From: Candidatus Nitrosocosmicus arcticus
Lineage (GTDB): Archaea; Thermoproteota; Nitrososphaeria; Nitrososphaerales; Nitrososphaeraceae
Reading direction: 5' to 3'
Assembly (NCBI RefSeq): GCF_007826885.1
Contig: NZ_ML675584.1
Location: 92,588-156,587 of the forward strand
Length of the DNA stretch: 64,000 nucleotides
Shown here in pieces: positions 45,909 to 55,698 of this stretch. The position numbers and the translations under genes were made by a program. Numbering within the stretch: position 1 is the first letter of the stretch; each line of letters begins with the position of its first letter. The notes under the pieces were generated by a model. The model searched no databases. It was not told where the DNA came from and saw only the letters and a list, made by a program, of their open reading frames with translations.

Positions 45909-47375
45909 ATGTCATATCCTAAAGATATATTGGAAATCAAAAGAAATCTTCTAAAAGAGGTTTCTTCTACTTCAGTTGTTACCAAGAATGAAAATTTTAA
46001 CTCTTTATATTACGATCAGTCAAAAATCATTCTAGATGCTAGAAAAGCATTTGACGGTCTTATTCCTTATTCAGGACTAGGTGCTAATTCAACAAATGAC
46101 TATTTTTCGTCTATCGATCTCGTCGGTGGAAATCTTAAAACAGATGTTGATCATAGTAAAGTGGATTTATCCTTATCTATCGGAGGACGTTATTCAAACA
46201 AAAAAATAACCACAGATATTCCGTTTTTTATTTCTGGTATGAGTTATGGTTCATTAAAGCTTCCTGCAAAAATAGCATTGCATCTTGCATTAAATCAACT
46301 TGCTGAAGATGGAATAAGAGTACTAATGAATACTGGTGAAGGGGGGGCACTACCTTGGGAAATTCATGGTTTTGAGAATGGTGATAGCAATGTTATGGAA
46401 TATGTATCTAGGTTACTTAAGGAACACAATTTAGACAGTATAGATAGAGAACAGCTCTTTCAAAGAAATTATCCATTGGTGGTTCAATATGCATCGGGAA
46501 GATTTTGGAAAGATCCTGACTACTTGCTAAATGCAGATGCAATAGAAATCAAGATAGGACAAGGTGCAAAAATAGGGCATGGAGGATTGTTACCTGGTTC
46601 AAAAGTGACAGAGCTAGTGGCAGAAAACCGTGGAATACCTGCTTATAAATCGGCTCATTCACCTTCAAGACATCTTGATATCTTGGGACCAGAAGATCTG
46701 GTTGCAAAGATTCTTGAATTAAGAGAGATTACTAACTGGAGTGTTCCGATAATTGTAAAGGTTGGGGCATCAAGAGTTCATGACGATATTGCGATAATCC
46801 TCAAGTCGTATGCAGATGCTGCTGCTATAGATGGCTACGTAGGAGGTACCGGTGCTGCTCCTTGGGAGATTCGAGATAGCATTGGCATAAATACAGTACC
46901 TGCGATAAGGCTGGCCAAAGATGCAATAGATGACTATTATTCAAAGATAGATCTGGATGAGTTTAAACTAATTGCTCATGGTGGTATTTGGGATTCAAAA
47001 CGAATTGCAAAATGTATCGCTCTTGGATCAAATGGAGTAGGCATAGGTACAGGATTTCTCATATCGATGGGATGTACATTAGTCCAAGATTGTTATACCA
47101 ATACTTGCCCTGCAGGCTTAACTGGTTCTTATGAAAAACTGAATATACAATCCAGTGTAAAAAGAATAGTTAATTATATTAAGGGAACAAGGATCGAACT
47201 GCAAAATATTGTGGGTTCTTTAGGAAAGAAAAGCGTACAGGATCTCAACAAAGAGGATCTTTTTGCAACTGATGAAATATCAAATATGGTATCAGGATTG
47301 TCTACTAACGATAAGAATTACTATAGAAAGATAAAGAGCATGATTATAGCGTACTCGAAGAAAAACCTGAGATAG
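45909..47375 (+). CDS. FMN/[3Fe-4S] glutamate synthase core domain protein
   Basis: A 488-residue GltB central TIM barrel. FMN-site and substrate motifs: FFISGMSYGSLKLPAKIAL, MNTGEGGALPW, QYASGRFWKD, IEIKIGQGAKIGHGGLLPG and DGYVGGTGAAPWE. The cluster Cys are in GCTLVQDCYTNTCPAGL with the C-x5-C-x4-CP spacing of GltB. In glutamate synthase this domain adds ammonia to 2-oxoglutarate, and in N-methylglutamate synthase (MgsC) it uses methylamine and glutamate. The separate amidotransferase and GXGXG subunits are encoded downstream. It has no NADPH subunit, so ferredoxin is the likely donor. Confidence 0.88.
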   Translation: MSYPKDILEIKRNLLKEVSSTSVVTKNENFNSLYYDQSKIILDARKAFDGLIPYSGLGANSTNDYFSSIDLVGGNLKTDVDHSKVDLSLSIGGRYSNKKITTDIPFFISGMSYGSLKLPAKIALHLALNQLAEDGIRVLMNTGEGGALPWEIHGFENGDSNVMEYVSRLLKEHNLDSIDREQLFQRNYPLVVQYASGRFWKDPDYLLNADAIEIKIGQGAKIGHGGLLPGSKVTELVAENRGIPAYKSAHSPSRHLDILGPEDLVAKILELREITNWSVPIIVKVGASRVHDDIAIILKSYADAAAIDGYVGGTGAAPWEIRDSIGINTVPAIRLAKDAIDDYYSKIDLDEFKLIAHGGIWDSKRIAKCIALGSNGVGIGTGFLISMGCTLVQDCYTNTCPAGLTGSYEKLNIQSSVKRIVNYIKGTRIELQNIVGSLGKKSVQDLNKEDLFATDEISNMVSGLSTNDKNYYRKIKSMIIAYSKKNLR

Positions 47376-47388
47376 AGGTAGAAAAAAA

Positions 47389-48561
47389 ATGAATATCAAA
47401 GAAAAATTTATTATAAGATCTTCGATCTTGGAGTTAGCAGAAACCGGTATACCTCGCGATATTTCTATAGATGAAAAAATAAGACTTGGACAAATAGATG
47501 GTGAGATGGCAAAAACTGGAAACTTGTGGAATTGTATTACTGCATTGGGAGCACAACTATCGCGACCACCTTACGATCCTTATAGAGAAATAATTGAACT
47601 TGATATATCTATAGGTCGAAGTCAATGTCTAAACAAGGTTATTTTGTCTATGCCGTTGATAATTTATGATAATGACATTCAAATTGACGAAACGACGTTA
47701 GAGTCTCTCCACGTTGCATTGAACAGGCTCAAGGTCCTTGATAACACAAATTTAGGGCTTATTTCAGAAAACAGACTAGAAAATAGAAATTACCCACATT
47801 TTAGAAGAATAAATACAAGAACAGCAACAGTAGTAGTAGAAGAAGAAGACGGGCATGACGCTGAAGGCCTTGTTTTTCAATGCGACGATGAAAAGTCCCT
47901 ACAATTTCTGACTGATATCAGGAAAAAATTTGATGGGCCAATCCTTGTGGAGGTAGACGATTCTTTTGAAAGATATCTTGAACCAGTGTTAAATGCAGGG
48001 GCCGATGGAATTATTGCAAATACTATCAAAATAGTAAATAAATCAAAATACAAAGAAAAACATGCAATAAAAGTCATACACGATATAAGATGCGCAATAA
48101 ACCAGTACTATGCCGGAGAGGAAAATGATGGTGCAGTACTAGTGGTTGCAGGAGACGTTAATAATACGGGAGGAATTGTAAAAGCTGCTGCATTGGGTGC
48201 AGATATTATAGGATACTCTACGAGCTTGTTAATTGCAAATGCTGCTCATCATTACGAGAATCAATCCAACGTGAATACCGTATCCGATAGGATACGCAAA
48301 CATATGATGGCTACTAAGGGCGAACTTAAAGGAGTACCAGCCGCGTTAGGATATAGTAATTTCTATAATCTATCATCCGCAGACTTGCGTACGTCAAGCA
48401 TTGAAGCAAGTATACAGGCAGAAATTGCTATAGAAGGAACAAACACAACTTATCGTCAAACAATTGAAGAATTTGTTAATAAATATACCGTGGAAGAAGA
48501 ATTGGATCTCAACAAATCTCAAAAGCAGGAACTAGTTGAATATCTATTGAGAAATAGGTAA
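47389..48561 (+). CDS. Degenerate paralogue of the FMN glutamate synthase core
   Basis: A 390-residue protein starting 13 nt after the core subunit. It keeps the barrel's C-terminal pattern (VLVVAGDVNNTGGIVKAAAL, GADIIGYSTSLLIA) and the tail ELKGVPAALGYSNFYNLSSADL, which parallels ELQNIVGSLGKKSVQDLNKEDL of its neighbour. It has lost all three Fe-S cysteines, where the text reads ANAAHHYENQ, and also the GMSYGS and GEGG motifs. It is shorter by about 100 residues. Probably a structural or regulatory partner of the active subunit, formed by duplication; an FMN-binding role is uncertain. I do not know a described counterpart. Confidence 0.65.
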   Translation: MNIKEKFIIRSSILELAETGIPRDISIDEKIRLGQIDGEMAKTGNLWNCITALGAQLSRPPYDPYREIIELDISIGRSQCLNKVILSMPLIIYDNDIQIDETTLESLHVALNRLKVLDNTNLGLISENRLENRNYPHFRRINTRTATVVVEEEDGHDAEGLVFQCDDEKSLQFLTDIRKKFDGPILVEVDDSFERYLEPVLNAGADGIIANTIKIVNKSKYKEKHAIKVIHDIRCAINQYYAGEENDGAVLVVAGDVNNTGGIVKAAALGADIIGYSTSLLIANAAHHYENQSNVNTVSDRIRKHMMATKGELKGVPAALGYSNFYNLSSADLRTSSIEASIQAEIAIEGTNTTYRQTIEEFVNKYTVEEELDLNKSQKQELVEYLLRNR

Positions 48562-48579
48562 GGAAGGAATGGATGGAAC

Positions 48580-49455
48580 ATGTGTGGAATTTGCGGGATC
48601 ATATTAAAAGAACATAATGATTCAAACTTCTCAATAGGTGCATTGCTTTATAAGATGATGGAAAGCCAGCAAGTAAGGGCTCAAGATAGCGCAGGAATAG
48701 CTATTTATAATAAAGACGAGAATTGTCAAAATAATTCGTTTTCTAACCTTGCCTATTTTGTCAAGTCTGAAACGGAATACGATCTGAGGGCAGAAAAAAC
48801 TACATCAACTAGATTTTCAAAAGAATCCGATCAACTTGTTTCCAGATTAAATAAAGATGAGAACGTTTCAATAGTAGGTTATGCAAAAGAAATGAAGTTG
48901 ATTAAGAATGTGGGTTTGGTGAGAGACCTTGATAAAAAATATAATATAAGTTCAATGAAAGGGACTCACGGTATTGGACATTTGAGAATAGCCACAAGCA
49001 GTAACGTCGATCCAAGCAATGCTCATCCATTTAGTACTACTGTTATGCCGGATATTGCGGTTGTACATAACGGAGAAATAGCAAATTATTCCAAATTAAG
49101 AAATTTACTAGAAACTAAAGGATACCCTTTCTATTCTAGCTGCGATTCAGAGGTAATAGCAATATTTCTTGTTGACCAGCTATTAAAGCATGGAGACCTA
49201 AAAAGGGCACATGATGAATTTATTCAGAAAGCTGATGGACCTTTTACATATATTGCTTCTACAAATAGTACATTATCATTAGTAAGGGACAAATTTGGAA
49301 CAAGAAAGGGGATTGTAGGGTATAATCCTGGGTCAGACGGATATCCCGCATTTTGGGCAATGGCAACAGATCTTTCAGCATTAGATATCATTGGAGCAAA
49401 TGAAGACGTAAAAGCTGCGTCACCAGGCAAATCACGGGTTTTCACAATAGAATAA
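48580..49455 (+). CDS. Class II glutamine amidotransferase subunit (MgsA/GlxB-like)
   Basis: A 291-residue Ntn-hydrolase glutaminase. It begins MCGICGII, so Cys2 becomes the N-terminal nucleophile after Met removal. The class II motifs follow: GHLRIATSSNVDPSNAHPF, VVHNGEIANYSKL and SCDSEVIAIFL. It resembles the free-standing PurF/GltB amidotransferase domain used by split glutamate synthases and N-methylglutamate synthases. Ammonia made here would pass to the FMN subunit. SD-like AAGGAAGGA lies upstream, 18 nt after the preceding gene. Confidence 0.85.
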   Translation: MCGICGIILKEHNDSNFSIGALLYKMMESQQVRAQDSAGIAIYNKDENCQNNSFSNLAYFVKSETEYDLRAEKTTSTRFSKESDQLVSRLNKDENVSIVGYAKEMKLIKNVGLVRDLDKKYNISSMKGTHGIGHLRIATSSNVDPSNAHPFSTTVMPDIAVVHNGEIANYSKLRNLLETKGYPFYSSCDSEVIAIFLVDQLLKHGDLKRAHDEFIQKADGPFTYIASTNSTLSLVRDKFGTRKGIVGYNPGSDGYPAFWAMATDLSALDIIGANEDVKAASPGKSRVFTIE

Positions 49456-49492
49456 ATAAATTAATAAGGCCATAATCAACGACCAAAGAACA

Positions 49493-50416
49493 ATGTGCTA
49501 TGTATTAGATATTGATGAACTTGGAATAATCGTAAAAGAAATAGGTTCGAAGATATCTAATCCTGATACGCAGTTTGAAAGGATTAATGCTATATTTGAG
49601 AAACATTATGGAATAAAACTCCCAGATGGTATTAAACGAGCATCGATAGAAAAATTTGGAGATGTCGTAAGCTCCCCGCTGATAATGGAAAGAGCAATAA
49701 ATTCCATCATAAGTAGAAATGTGATCGAAGGTAAAACTAAAATTATCATAAAAAACCCAAGATCCCTCTACAGAATCGGAATACTTAGTTTTGACGAGAC
49801 AATAAAACTCGATCTGGTCGTATATGGAAATGTTGGTAATTTTTTTGGAGCGTTTTGCAATTTTGATGGAACATGGATAGTAAAAGGGAACACCGAGAAT
49901 GGATTGGCAGATAAAGGGTATAAGGGAAAAATAATTGTAGAGGGGTTTGCTACGGAACTGGCGTGTCAAAATAACCAAGCAACTGAATTTAGTAATGGTG
50001 TAGACGTCTTGATCAAAAAAGGATGTATGGAAAGAGCGATGGGTCAAGCAAGAGGGGGAAGGCTGGTAACGTTTGGGGCGGGATATAACTCGGGATTATA
50101 CATGTCAGGTGGAATATTACTTAATTTAGGATTGCCAGGTGAATTGTTTGGTCCCGGGATGGTTGGGGGCGTAATTTATTCTCCCAAAGGAACTACTGCC
50201 GCCGAAGGTGCAAAAATTGATACATTGACATTAGAAGATTACTCGATATTAAGGGAAACACTGGGTGTATTTGAAAAAGAACTATGTATTAAATATTTGG
50301 ATAATTTTTCTATAGAAAATCCCATAATATCTTTGATGAATGATGCATTCGAAAATATTCAAAAATATGATATGCGTGACTTTATCAAAATAGTTCCTAA
50401 TATAGTATCACAATAA
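49493..50416 (+). CDS. GXGXG-domain glutamate synthase subunit (MgsB/GlxC-like)
   Basis: A 307-residue beta-helix subunit corresponding to the GltB C-terminal domain. The glycine-rich turns are visible: DLVVYGNVGNFFGAF, GNTENGLADKGYKG, QARGGRLVTFGAGYNSGLYM and LPGELFGPGMVGGVIY. The domain is structural in GltB. It completes the three-piece glutamate synthase with the FMN and amidotransferase genes. Its end overlaps by 9 nt the end of the convergent Lrp gene. Confidence 0.85.
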   Translation: MCYVLDIDELGIIVKEIGSKISNPDTQFERINAIFEKHYGIKLPDGIKRASIEKFGDVVSSPLIMERAINSIISRNVIEGKTKIIIKNPRSLYRIGILSFDETIKLDLVVYGNVGNFFGAFCNFDGTWIVKGNTENGLADKGYKGKIIVEGFATELACQNNQATEFSNGVDVLIKKGCMERAMGQARGGRLVTFGAGYNSGLYMSGGILLNLGLPGELFGPGMVGGVIYSPKGTTAAEGAKIDTLTLEDYSILRETLGVFEKELCIKYLDNFSIENPIISLMNDAFENIQKYDMRDFIKIVPNIVSQ

Positions 50417-50845
50417 TCTAAAATCTTCTTTCGCGGTAATTAAGACTATGTGAGTATTAGTTCTATCTATATATGGTAGCGATAAATCATGCTTGACAAA
50501 ATCGCTCAGTTCCGAACGATTCTTAAACTTTGCTATGATTATCAAATCAGTCAAGCCTGTAATGTCATAAACTGCACAAACATTTGAAAATTTTGAAATA
50601 TGTCTTTCTACCTCCATTATTTTATTCTTTATTGCAGTTACTTCAATTACCGCTGTCAAATCAAATCCTATTTTTGCATAATCTATCATTGCCGAGTAGG
50701 ATTTTATTACATCATCCTTTTCGAGTTTTGATATTCGATTAAGTACTGTAGGTGGAGAAATTCCTAATTCAAATGCTATTTTTCTATACGAACTCCTAGC
50801 ATCAGTTAGTAGTCTTTTTAATATTTTTGAATCTATTTCATCCAT
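50408..50845 (-). CDS. Lrp/AsnC-family transcription regulator
   Basis: A 145-residue regulator. The N-terminal helix-turn-helix (DSKILKRLLTDARSSYRKIA, FELGISPPTVLNRISKLEKD) is followed by the RAM/AsnC effector domain (FDLTAVIEVTAI, VCAVYDITGLTDLIIIAK). Lrp proteins bind amino acids and often control nitrogen metabolism. The position, convergent with and overlapping the glutamate-synthase-like operon, makes it a candidate regulator of that operon. Confidence 0.9.
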   Translation of the reverse strand: MDEIDSKILKRLLTDARSSYRKIAFELGISPPTVLNRISKLEKDDVIKSYSAMIDYAKIGFDLTAVIEVTAIKNKIMEVERHISKFSNVCAVYDITGLTDLIIIAKFKNRSELSDFVKHDLSLPYIDRTNTHIVLITAKEDFRLL

Positions 50846-51123
50846 TGATAACTTTTCTATTACTAACTTTATAAATATAAAAAGAATTTAACTTTTATTA
50901 TTAAGCCTAAAATATTATTGTCATAATATTATTCATTGTAAAAGAATTTCTTCCCTTTAGATGTGTGATTCTGAAAATTTATTTGTAAGACCAAGATAGT
51001 TATAGAAAAAAGCTTAGTAATTAAATTATCTAGAAATCTAAAAAATATTTAACCCTCTAATAGTATTTGTAGATTATTTCTGCAGATATATATAGAATCA
51101 TCGAATGACTATGATGACCAGTA

Positions 51124-52293
51124 TTGGGATTTATTTTAACATTCGTTCAAATGCTTGTTATTACTTTCGCTGTTTATACAATTGCAAGCAATGATGCTTT
51201 TGGCTATTCCATTCCTGAGGAGATGGATTATTCCGTTCCGTTCGATTTTCTATCTTCTGCCGAGGATGATAGTTTAGATGTTAATAATTCCCTTAATGAA
51301 ACTAAAAGTATTGGCCCAAAAATAGATGATACATACTTGGCGGGGGAAGTCGATTCTGATATATTTATTGAGCGTGAGACCGCGAGGGTCAAAAACAATG
51401 ATCATAGTTACTATGCATATGACAAAGATTTGGAGAATGAGAATGCTTTGAGCAAGTTGTATGAATCTGAATCCACTGATACCAAAAAGAATTCAAATTT
51501 ACAAATGCATGCTTACAAAAATAAGTATGCGGATAAAAATGATGAATTAAAAAGTGAAAACATGAAAAAAAGTTCTAAAATAAGAATTAATGATGGAAAA
51601 ATCGCAATAATCAATTTTGATGATAATTGGAAAGGCCAATATGAAAATACAAAAGCTATCCTTGATGAATATCAGTTCAAATCGACGTTTTATGTTGTAT
51701 GTGATTATGTCGGAGGAAAAAATAGATTGACTTGGCAACAAATTCAGAACTTACAAGAAGAAGGACATGAAGTAGGCTCTCACACGATGAATCATGAAAA
51801 TTTAGACAAAATCACACATGATATTAAATATAAAGAGATTGTTCAGTCAAAGAAATGTATTGAGGATAACGGATTTAAGGTTAACAGTTTTTCATATCCG
51901 TTTAATTCGGGTGACGATAATCAAGAAACTTTAGAATTAGTATCAAATACATATGATTTTGCTAGAACTGCAGGCGGCCACGCCGGTAGCGACCATATTG
52001 GTAATTATAAAGGCTATGAACGATACACCATCGTGGGATGGAGCCATGATGCCGAAAGGAAAGAGAACAATTACTCTGATTTACAAATGCTAGATGAGTT
52101 TAAAGATTATGTAAATCAATATGATAAAAAAAATCCGAATGTTGGTAGCATACCCATCATAATTTACCATAACATTGATGATAATAAAGAGGCGTATAGC
52201 ACGAGCATCGATTTATTTAGGTCTGAAATGCGATATCTTTACGAAAGTGGTTTCAGAGTAGTTACAATGAATGAAGTATATGGCCAAAATTGA
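51124..52293 (+). CDS. Exported polysaccharide deacetylase (NodB-type)
   Basis: A 389-residue protein with an N-terminal signal sequence (MLVITFAVYTIASNDAFG) and about 130 residues of low-complexity acidic/Asn-rich linker. The NodB domain follows: metal/catalytic motifs NFDDNWKGQY, EVGSHTMNHENL and NSFSYPFNSGDD, with the His in IIIYHNIDDN at the end. The first motif has the usual Asp pair. It would deacetylate N-acetylated surface polysaccharides. The start is TTG 51124, with TATATATAG about 30-35 nt upstream, or ATG 51151. Monocistronic. Confidence 0.85.
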   Translation: MGFILTFVQMLVITFAVYTIASNDAFGYSIPEEMDYSVPFDFLSSAEDDSLDVNNSLNETKSIGPKIDDTYLAGEVDSDIFIERETARVKNNDHSYYAYDKDLENENALSKLYESESTDTKKNSNLQMHAYKNKYADKNDELKSENMKKSSKIRINDGKIAIINFDDNWKGQYENTKAILDEYQFKSTFYVVCDYVGGKNRLTWQQIQNLQEEGHEVGSHTMNHENLDKITHDIKYKEIVQSKKCIEDNGFKVNSFSYPFNSGDDNQETLELVSNTYDFARTAGGHAGSDHIGNYKGYERYTIVGWSHDAERKENNYSDLQMLDEFKDYVNQYDKKNPNVGSIPIIIYHNIDDNKEAYSTSIDLFRSEMRYLYESGFRVVTMNEVYGQN

Positions 52294-52563
52294 TGAATAC
52301 AATTTGAATTGTATGACCGGTGGATAGGAATAATCATTTAACGAAATCTTATGACTTGAATAGACTTTATCTCATTGGTGAATACCAGAAATAAAACGCC
52401 TGAGTATATGTGTTATGAACTGTACTTGTACTGTCTGGTTATGTGGTAAGGATTTATCAAAATACGTTTCCGAGAATAAAAAATAAAAATTCAGATATAA
52501 TAGTCATAAAGTAGAGCTGAGTATATCTTTATCCTATTTATAATATAGTCTCATACAGTAAAT

Positions 52564-52920
52564 ATGGATACAAAAATAGATTGGAATGATACTATAAAAA
52601 AAGAAGCTAGAGGGATTGATGATTTAGATTTAGGCGAGGTTCAAGATGTAGCAGATGATAAGGTTATCGTTCAAAAAGGTATTATTGAGAAAAATATTTT
52701 TCACATACCTAAAAGCCTAATCAAAAGCTATGATGGACAAGTTCTTCGATTTAATATTTCTGAAGGTGAACTAAAAAGTTACGAGGTTGAATCATCCCCT
52801 ACACCTTCAGTTAGGGAACAATATCTGTCCACAACGGACATTAATAGTGGAGGTGGCAGCAGTGGAGGAATACAAATAGAAAGGGATACTACAAAATTAA
52901 ATGATGATCCTCAACCCTAA
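52564..52920 (+). CDS. PRC-barrel/DUF2171-like small protein
   Basis: A 118-residue protein. Residues 5-75 resemble the DUF2171/PRC-barrel fold (IKKEARGIDDLDLGEVQDVA, FHIPKSLIKSYDG), common in Nitrososphaeria and in stress-related bacterial proteins. The C-terminal 40 residues are low in complexity (GGGSSGG). No catalytic residues. ATG start with a TATA-like region upstream. The role is not known. Confidence 0.7.
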   Translation: MDTKIDWNDTIKKEARGIDDLDLGEVQDVADDKVIVQKGIIEKNIFHIPKSLIKSYDGQVLRFNISEGELKSYEVESSPTPSVREQYLSTTDINSGGGSSGGIQIERDTTKLNDDPQP

Positions 52921-53791
52921 TAATGAAATCCTTCAGGGTAAAATTATTTAGGAAAGCCAATACGATGTACTAAAAATTAGGGTTTCTTGTTAACAAATTG
53001 ATTTTCTAATTTCATTGGGTTTTTTTAACTACGTTGATACTTATTCTCTTAATAACCCGCAGTTGATAGTTATTTAGTAGATAATGCTTCGTATGGATTA
53101 AATCTAGAGGCTTCAGATATTGCAAGTTCGGAGATTAGTATCATTTAGTTTGCAGAACAGTCTATCAGTCTTTTTTCAATGTAAGTTAATTTAGTTATAG
53201 TTAGTCAGTCATTGAAAATATCTAGTAGCCATCTAGGTTGACGGGTGATGATTCATTACTTTCTCGTTGTTTCTCCCTACATATCTCATTGTTCGGGCGG
53301 GCGCTCCAATCCTTTATCCCATTGAAAGTGATAGCACCACATTTAAGGGGGACGTCTGAACGTCAAATCTTGTCTTAGATGATCTCATTGTGTTGAATAG
53401 AATTACTCTGGGAACAAGAAAATGTAATTTATGGAAATCCTATCAATACTAATAATACTTCGTGTTGTACTTTATTAATATCAATCTATGCTGGACTACT
53501 ACTGCAGTATCAAGAATTCAATCGATAAAGGATTTAGGATCTACAATTGAATTAATGAAAGAACAATATTATACTCTTGATTTTCATATATTGTGTACAT
53601 TATAGCTTTAATTTTATACAAGCAGTTATTGTGCATATTTAATTAAGTGAAATTCATCGGGCGACTTTTACAATTCTAAATATTGTGGATAATGCGATAT
53701 TTATGCATAACCTCTATCAGTTATTTAAAGTATCTTTTGCAACATATATAGAATAATCATAACGCAACCTGAAAGTAAAAGCAAAATAGGT
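52921..53791. other. Long intergenic region, no secure gene
   Basis: 870 nt. A relatively GC-rich patch at about 53280-53360 includes an open minus-strand stretch of 46 codons without a start (53222-53362), maybe a remnant. ACATATATAG (about 53742-53751) is a TATA-like box for the histidine kinase gene. No RNA gene is recognised. Confidence 0.4.
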
Positions 53792-54916
53792 TTGAATGTA
53801 AAAGACCTTCTCACGATAAAAACGGGCGAATTAATCGCAAAGACTGAAGAATTAAGAGAGGTAAATGAATCTCTTCATCTTTTGAATGATGAAATAAGAC
53901 AGAAAACAGAAGAAATAAGAAATACAAAAAAGGATTTATCAGAAACAGAAAGGGACCTCCTTGTAGCGTATGACAAACTGACAAATATCAACAAAAAGTT
54001 CACATTAACCAGTCAAGAGCTGGCAAACGTCAATATGGAACTCGTTGTGGCCAATGAACAGATAAAGGAACATCTATTAAATCAAAAAGAATTCATAGAT
54101 ATTACAGCTCATGAACTAAGGACACCAATCCAGGCCATATCCGGAAATTTCGAATTGATTGAAATGGACATCCCCTCACTTTTGCAGAATTCCTTAACAG
54201 GCCAAAATAATATCAATAATGAATTTGAAGGTTTAATTAAAGATAAGCCTAGGCTAGAACAATTTACAAACAGACTAATATCAACATTTAGAAGTTCTCA
54301 GAGACTCGAGAAACTTGTAAATGATATTTTAGACACATCGAGAATTGAAAGTAATAGATTTGAGTTACATAAAGAATCCTTTAATTTAAACGAAAAAATA
54401 CAGAATGTAATCAAAGATATTTACAATAAGACCAGTCTTAGTTCGCATCAAGGTAATTCAACTGTACGCAGTAGCATAGTTTTTGAACCACAAGATGATC
54501 CTATTATTGTATTTGCAGATAAAATAAGGATTTTTGAAGTTCTCTCAAACTTGATAAATAATGCAATCAAATTTTCAAATGGTAAACCCATTACTATTTC
54601 AGTTAAAAGGCCTCAAATTAATGGGAATAAAATGAACCCTGTCAATGACGAAGACGTTGAATATGGAGAAAGAGATAACTCGAAGAAAAAAGATGAATTT
54701 GTACTGGTATACATTCAAGATAAAGGAAAAGGTATTGACGAAGAAGTTTTACCACGACTATTCAACAAGTTTGTGACTAAATCTGATCAAGGTACCGGTT
54801 TAGGTCTGTTCATCGCCAAAAATATTATCGAAGCACATGGGGGTCGAATTTGGGCTCAAAATAACAAGAATGAAAAAGGGTCAACCTTCACGTTTTGTTT
54901 ACCCATAAACAAGTGA
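53792..54916 (+). CDS. Soluble sensor histidine kinase
   Basis: A 374-residue protein. An N-terminal coiled coil (about 10-105; heptads such as EELREVNESLHLLNDEI) precedes the HisKA domain (FIDITAHELRTPIQAI, phospho-His in AHELRTP) and the HATPase domain (LINNAIKFSNG, DKGKGIDEEVLPRLF, GTGLGLFIAKNIIEAHGG). There is no membrane segment and no receiver or PAS domain, so its input is unclear; it may act with a partner protein. The start is TTG 53792; no ATG lies upstream in frame. No response regulator is adjacent. Confidence 0.85.
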   Translation: MNVKDLLTIKTGELIAKTEELREVNESLHLLNDEIRQKTEEIRNTKKDLSETERDLLVAYDKLTNINKKFTLTSQELANVNMELVVANEQIKEHLLNQKEFIDITAHELRTPIQAISGNFELIEMDIPSLLQNSLTGQNNINNEFEGLIKDKPRLEQFTNRLISTFRSSQRLEKLVNDILDTSRIESNRFELHKESFNLNEKIQNVIKDIYNKTSLSSHQGNSTVRSSIVFEPQDDPIIVFADKIRIFEVLSNLINNAIKFSNGKPITISVKRPQINGNKMNPVNDEDVEYGERDNSKKKDEFVLVYIQDKGKGIDEEVLPRLFNKFVTKSDQGTGLGLFIAKNIIEAHGGRIWAQNNKNEKGSTFTFCLPINK

Positions 54917-55069
54917 TCCTGTATTCCAATACCAACTGGTTAAGTCGATATAATGCTGACTCGCATTTGGTAATAGGCTCAAATAATAAACTACCATTCA
55001 TTGCTTTTCATCAAGTATGAACTGAATGTACCCTGCTTATACTTAAATAATATTATAACCTAGCAAGTT

Positions 55070-55201
55070 ATGAACAAATTTAGTAAAGCCGATTTCATAT
55101 TATGTAGTAACTGCAATCACTCAAAATCAATACATGCTTTTTATGGGCGAATAAATATTCATAAATGCTTGGTTTGTACATGTCAGACATTTGCATATTA
55201 A
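55070..55201 (+). CDS. 43-residue zinc-ribbon-like protein
   Basis: ATG 55070 to TAA 55201. The sequence has LCSNCNHSKSIHAFYG and later HKCLVCTCQTFAY, so two Cys-x-x-Cys pairs plus nearby His and Cys residues, enough for one zinc site. TATTATAAC (about 55050-55058) is a TATA-like box in the right place for a leaderless mRNA. Small zinc-ribbon proteins are frequent in these archaea. Confidence 0.55.
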   Translation: MNKFSKADFILCSNCNHSKSIHAFYGRINIHKCLVCTCQTFAY

Positions 55202-55288
55202 ATCGTGCCTTAAACTATTGATATTTGGTTACCAATCGTTTAAGATGTACATGTTTTGGTTGTATATTAAAAACCTCGTAATCGCATA

Positions 55289-55503
55289 TTAAATATATTT
55301 GCCTATACTGAATGCTATTGAAACACCATTATTCCAAACTAAATCCTTTAGATCATGTGTAGCAATATACCTGCAATTAGAACATCTTTCTTCAGGTATG
55401 GAACCCGTGGAACGAGCAGTTTTAAGGCAATCTTCTTCTGCAAATTCTACACCTACTATCTAAAATTTCTTCCACATTTTTTACATTTTGCCGTTGCATT
55501 CAT
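55289..55503 (-). pseudogene. Small CxxC protein gene with a frameshift
   Basis: ATG 55503 reads MNATAKCKKCGRNFR then TAG. In a neighbouring frame the sequence continues IVGVEFAEEDCLKTARSTGS, then IPEERCSNCRYIATHDLKD and a stop at 55289. The join is at the T-run/AGATAG (about 55454-55465), a 1-nt indel. Together they make a roughly 70-residue protein with two Cys-x-x-Cys pairs. Either decayed or a sequencing error. Confidence 0.55.
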
Positions 55504-55698
55504 TTGAGTAAAAAACGATATGGGAAAAACATTATATAATTAATGATTATAGATTGTCAAAAGTCATAGTCTGAAAGAATACTATTACTATTTTCACATC
55601 TTACCTCTGCTTTACTAAACTCCCCTTGGAGTGGTATACAAATGATATAGGATCATTGATGTCTGTTCGGGGCCAGTATACCACATGTGCTAGTTATA

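Noticed and set aside
53222..53362. 46-codon open minus-strand stretch in a GC-richer patch
   Set aside because: No start codon and no family recognised; mentioned only as a possible remnant within the intergenic entry.
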